Of a DNA stretch of 7,894 nt, positions 5,768 to 7,894 are shown piece by piece (position 1 is the first letter of the stretch; every line of letters begins with the position of its first letter). The DNA comes from Pseudonocardiales bacterium. Lineage in GTDB: Bacteria > Actinomycetota > Actinomycetes > Mycobacteriales > Jatrophihabitantaceae. The notes below the pieces were generated by a model. That model had not been told where the DNA came from. It was given only the letters and a program-made list of their open reading frames with translations, and searched no databases. The DNA lies in contig JAVEEO010000072.1 in the NCBI GenBank assembly GCA_030840415.1, positions 1 through 7,894 of the forward strand. The letters run 5' to 3'. The translations under genes and the position numbers were made by a program.

Positions 5768-6852
5768 CCGTCGAGCTGTCGGGTATCCAGTCGGTGCTGG
5801 CCCGGATCGCCCAGATCCAGGCGAGCAATCCCCTGAACCCGCCGACCCGGGCGGCCGCGCCGGTGCTGGCCCATCGGTCCACGGTGCCGGCCAGCAACTC
5901 GGCGGCACTGGCCAGCGGCAGGCCGGTCTCGATTGGAACGCCGGTCGCCGGTTCCGCCGTCCCCGGCAGCTCCGCGCCGGACTTCGCGAGCCTGCTGGCC
6001 ACCGTCCAGCACGGCCAGCCAGACGGGGCCGCCGTCGTCGGTTCGGCCGAGAAGTACCTCGGAGTGCCCTACGTCTTCGGCGGCACCACCCCGTCCGGCC
6101 TGGACTGTTCGGGGCTGGTGCAGCGCGCCTACGGCGACCTCGGCATCGCACTGCCCCGGATTGCGGCCGACCAGGCACACGTCGGCACCGCGGTGCCCAG
6201 CCTGGCCCAGGCCCAGCCCGGCGACATCCTGGCCTTCGGCGAGCCCGCCCACCACGTGGCGCTCTACCTCGGCAACAACCTGATGATCGCCGCGCCGGAA
6301 CCGGGCGACCGGGTCAAGATCCAGAGCGTCTACGAGACTCCGGCCAGCATCCGGCGGGTGGTGTCGTCGGGCAGCCCCGCCTCGACCGGCCTGGGCGGCC
6401 TCACCGGCATGGCTGGTGCTCCCGCTATGGGCGGGTTGGGTGCGACGCCTGCCGTGCCACCGGCGGTTGGCCTCGGCCAGTACACCGGCCTGTTCGCCCA
6501 GAACGAGGCGCGCTACCAGCTGCCACAGGGGCTGCTGGCGGCGGTCGCGCAGACTGAGTCCGGTGGCAACCCGGCCGCGGTCAGCCCGGCCGGCGCCCAG
6601 GGACTGATGCAGCTGATGCCCAGCACCGCCCAGGGGCTCGGGGTGGACCCGTGGCAGCCGGCCCAGGCCGTGCAGGGTGCGGCCCAGTTGCTGTCGAAGT
6701 ACCTGCACAGCTACGGATCGGTTCCGCTGGCGCTGGCCGCATACAACGCCGGCCCCGGCGCGGTGGAGCAGTACGGCGGGGTTCCACCTTATGCCGAAAC
6801 GCAGAAGTACGTCACCAAGATCACCGGACTGATGGCAGGGAGGGCGGCTTGA
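5764..6852 (+). CDS. Two-domain peptidoglycan hydrolase: NlpC/P60 endopeptidase plus SLT lytic transglycosylase, probably for rod assembly
   Basis: This 362-residue protein joins two cell-wall-cleaving domains. Residues about 1-85 are a Ser/Ala/Pro-rich leader with a short helix (G-I-Q-S-V-L-A-R-I-A-Q-I-Q, 7-19) and no hydrophobic signal peptide or membrane segment. Residues about 88-200 are an NlpC/P60 (C40) domain: Y-L-G-V-P-Y-V-F-G-G at 98-107, nucleophile C115 in L-D-C-S-G-L-V-Q, and H164 in H-H-V-A-L-Y-L-G. The third polar residue appears to be Ala (A176 in M-I-A-A-P). A Gly/Ala/Pro linker covers about 202-238. Residues about 240-352 are an SLT-type transglycosylase: catalytic E265 in Q-T-E-S-G-G-N-P, then S-P-A-G-A-Q-G-L-M-Q-L-M-P at 274-286 and L-A-A-Y-N-A-G-P-G-A-V at 324-334. 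By family it would cut stem peptides and the glycan strand. I infer a job like FlgJ or SltF: opening peptidoglycan for the rod. It overlaps fliJ by four bases and fliK by one. General wall turnover is a less likely alternative, given the context and lack of a Sec signal. Confidence 0.9.
   Translation: MTVELSGIQSVLARIAQIQASNPLNPPTRAAAPVLAHRSTVPASNSAALASGRPVSIGTPVAGSAVPGSSAPDFASLLATVQHGQPDGAAVVGSAEKYLGVPYVFGGTTPSGLDCSGLVQRAYGDLGIALPRIAADQAHVGTAVPSLAQAQPGDILAFGEPAHHVALYLGNNLMIAAPEPGDRVKIQSVYETPASIRRVVSSGSPASTGLGGLTGMAGAPAMGGLGATPAVPPAVGLGQYTGLFAQNEARYQLPQGLLAAVAQTESGGNPAAVSPAGAQGLMQLMPSTAQGLGVDPWQPAQAVQGAAQLLSKYLHSYGSVPLALAAYNAGPGAVEQYGGVPPYAETQKYVTKITGLMAGRAA
6838..6843 (+). promoter_or_regulatory. 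Ribosome binding site of the fliK-like gene
   Basis: GGGAGG (within a longer AGGGAGGG) lies eight bases before ATG 6852, inside the last codons of the hydrolase gene. It supports a start in the TGATG stop/start overlap. Confidence 0.75.
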
Positions 6853-7894
6853 TGGCACTGACGATCGCCACCGCGGCCAGCGGCGTCGCCCCGGCCGTGG
6901 CTGCCGAGCAGCCCGGGTCAGAGGGGTCGACCGGCTCGCAGACCTCGGACGCCTTTGCCGGCGTGCTGGCCGGCGTGGGGGAGTCCGGTGCCCGACCGGG
7001 ACGGCAGGACCCGTCCGAGGACCGCCCCGGCGTACGGTCGCGCCCGGCCGGCCAGACCGGTACCGCTGCCGAGGCCGATGCCCGGACAGCGGCCGACCTG
7101 GCCGTGCTGGCCCTGCTGGCTCCGGCAATGCCGGTGCCGCCGATCGTGTCCGGTTACCCCGGTGCTGCCACGACCGCTGCCGATGACGCCAGCCAGGCCG
7201 GCAGTTCACTGGTCGATGCCCCGGCTGCCGGCACGCTGCCCGGCCCGGCGCCCCAGGCGGCCGATCCGGCCCGCCAGGCAGCCGCGCGCCGGCCCGACCA
7301 GGCGGTGGCGGCGCAGGCCGCCGCCTCGGCCGCCAAGATCGCCCGGCAGGACGAGCCGCCCGCCGCTCCGTCCGCCGGCCAGTTGCCCGCTCCGGCCGCC
7401 GGCGAATCAGCCGCTCGTCCCGGCCTGATCGGGGCAGCCGGCCATGACCAGTTCCCGGCCGTCGCCCAGGCGGCGCCCGCCGCCGCGTCGCCGGCCGGTA
7501 TCGACTTCGCCCGGGCAGCGCGGGCCAACGGCAGCCAGCAGGTCGAGCTGCCCACCCCCGCGACACTCGGTGTTTCGCCCGCCGCCGACGCGCTTGCCCA
7601 GGCGTTCACCCCCGTCCAGACCGGCGATTCGGCACTGCCCCCGCTTCCCGGAACTCCGCCGGCCAAGCAGCCCGGACCGGCTGGCGCCGCGCTCGCGGCA
7701 GCCGGCACGCTGCCCGGCACCGCCGCGGCGGTGGCCGGCACGGTGGGTGCGGTCCGGGCAACGGCCGGCGTGCACCACCGCTCGGCGCACGGGCCGGCCG
7801 AGCCGGTCACCACCGAGCCGGTTACCACCGAGCCAATTCCCGCAGCCGGTGCCGCTCCCGCGGCCGCCGCCCCGATCCCCGCCGCCGGCCTCGA
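6852..7894 (+). CDS. fliK: Probable flagellar hook-length control protein FliK, N-terminal part, runs off the window
   Basis: The frame opens at ATG 6852, sharing one base with the hydrolase stop, and stays open to the window end: 347 full codons with no stop. The visible part is almost all Ala, Pro, Gly, Gln, Asp and Thr, with no Cys or Trp that I can see, and is expected to be disordered. This is the usual look of the FliK N-terminal ruler region. FliK is exported, measures hook length and, through a conserved C-terminal domain, switches the export gate (FlhB) to filament proteins. That C-terminal domain lies beyond the window, so the name rests on position (after fliJ and the hydrolase, where actinobacterial flagellar operons carry fliK), composition, and an N-terminal S-D-A-F-A-G-V-L (32-39) like that of other early export substrates. 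Codon use matches the neighbours. Another disordered export substrate is possible. Confidence 0.72.
   Translation, partial: MALTIATAASGVAPAVAAEQPGSEGSTGSQTSDAFAGVLAGVGESGARPGRQDPSEDRPGVRSRPAGQTGTAAEADARTAADLAVLALLAPAMPVPPIVSGYPGAATTAADDASQAGSSLVDAPAAGTLPGPAPQAADPARQAAARRPDQAVAAQAAASAAKIARQDEPPAAPSAGQLPAPAAGESAARPGLIGAAGHDQFPAVAQAAPAAASPAGIDFARAARANGSQQVELPTPATLGVSPAADALAQAFTPVQTGDSALPPLPGTPPAKQPGPAGAALAAAGTLPGTAAAVAGTVGAVRATAGVHHRSAHGPAEPVTTEPVTTEPIPAAGAAPAAAAPIPAAGL
7227..7244 (+). repeat. First copy of an 18-base direct repeat in the fliK-like gene
   Basis: GCCGGCACGCTGCCCGGC recurs exactly at 7701-7718, in the same reading frame, coding A-G-T-L-P-G both times. It lies in low-complexity Ala/Pro/Gly coding sequence, so it may reflect internal duplication or simply composition. 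Confidence 0.6.
7701..7718 (+). repeat. Second copy of an 18-base direct repeat in the fliK-like gene
   Basis: An exact copy of 7227-7244 in the same frame, again coding A-G-T-L-P-G. The flanking codons differ apart from a preceding Ala codon in both. Confidence 0.6.
7800..7838 (+). repeat. Tandem 15-base repeat coding E-P-V-T-T in the fliK-like gene
   Basis: Two complete units at 7800-7814 and 7815-7829 differ at one base (GTC versus GTT) and code E-P-V-T-T twice. A third, decayed unit begins at 7830 (E-P-I). The repeat keeps the frame, so copy-number change would alter protein length by five residues per unit. Confidence 0.75.

Noticed and set aside
3402..6002. Very long open frame on the - strand opposite fliH, fliI and fliJ (866 codons)
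   Set aside because: Its product is Arg/Gly/Pro/Ala/His-rich with no recognisable domain, and it lies antisense to well-identified genes. Stop codons are rare in such GC-rich DNA, so this is a shadow.
4888..7566. Second long open frame on the - strand (892 codons) opposite fliI to fliK
   Set aside because: Same reasons: low-complexity composition, no family motif, full overlap with conserved + strand genes.

Overview
This window is one unbroken run of flagellar genes on the + strand, from a very GC-rich genome whose codons mostly end in G or C. The composition, the gene order flgC-fliE-fliF-fliG-fliH-fliI-fliJ-(peptidoglycan hydrolase)-fliK and the style of the proteins point to a motile, Gram-positive-type actinobacterium. 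I cannot name the genus from sequence alone.

Layout: 1-296 is the 3' part of flgC (proximal rod). 298-639 is fliE (rod/MS-ring adaptor). 643-2229 is fliF (MS ring). 2232-3308 is fliG (rotor switch). 3301-3939, 3936-5336 and 5333-5767 are fliH, fliI and fliJ (the export ATPase complex). 5764-6852 encodes a two-domain cell-wall hydrolase, NlpC/P60 followed by a lytic transglycosylase. 6852 to the end is the N-terminal part of a probable FliK (hook-length control), running off the window. No gap between genes exceeds 3 bases, and from fliG onward every gene overlaps the next by 1-8 bases. I see no internal terminator or promoter, so this reads as part of one translationally coupled transcript whose promoter lies upstream. 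No RNA gene, mobile element, CRISPR array or intergenic stretch is present.

How they work together: FliF forms the membrane ring, FliG docks on its cytoplasmic tail, and FliE with FlgC start the rod. FliH, FliI and FliJ energise the type III export gate. The hydrolase would open peptidoglycan for the rod, and FliK would measure the hook.

The most notable item is the hydrolase. It joins a putative peptide-cleaving and a glycan-cleaving domain, has no visible signal peptide, and lies between export-apparatus and export-substrate genes. It shares a short S-x-x-F-A-x-x-L segment with FliE and FliK that fits the FxxxΦ gate-recognition motif of early flagellar export substrates. Its NlpC/P60 domain appears to have Ala where the third catalytic polar residue is expected.
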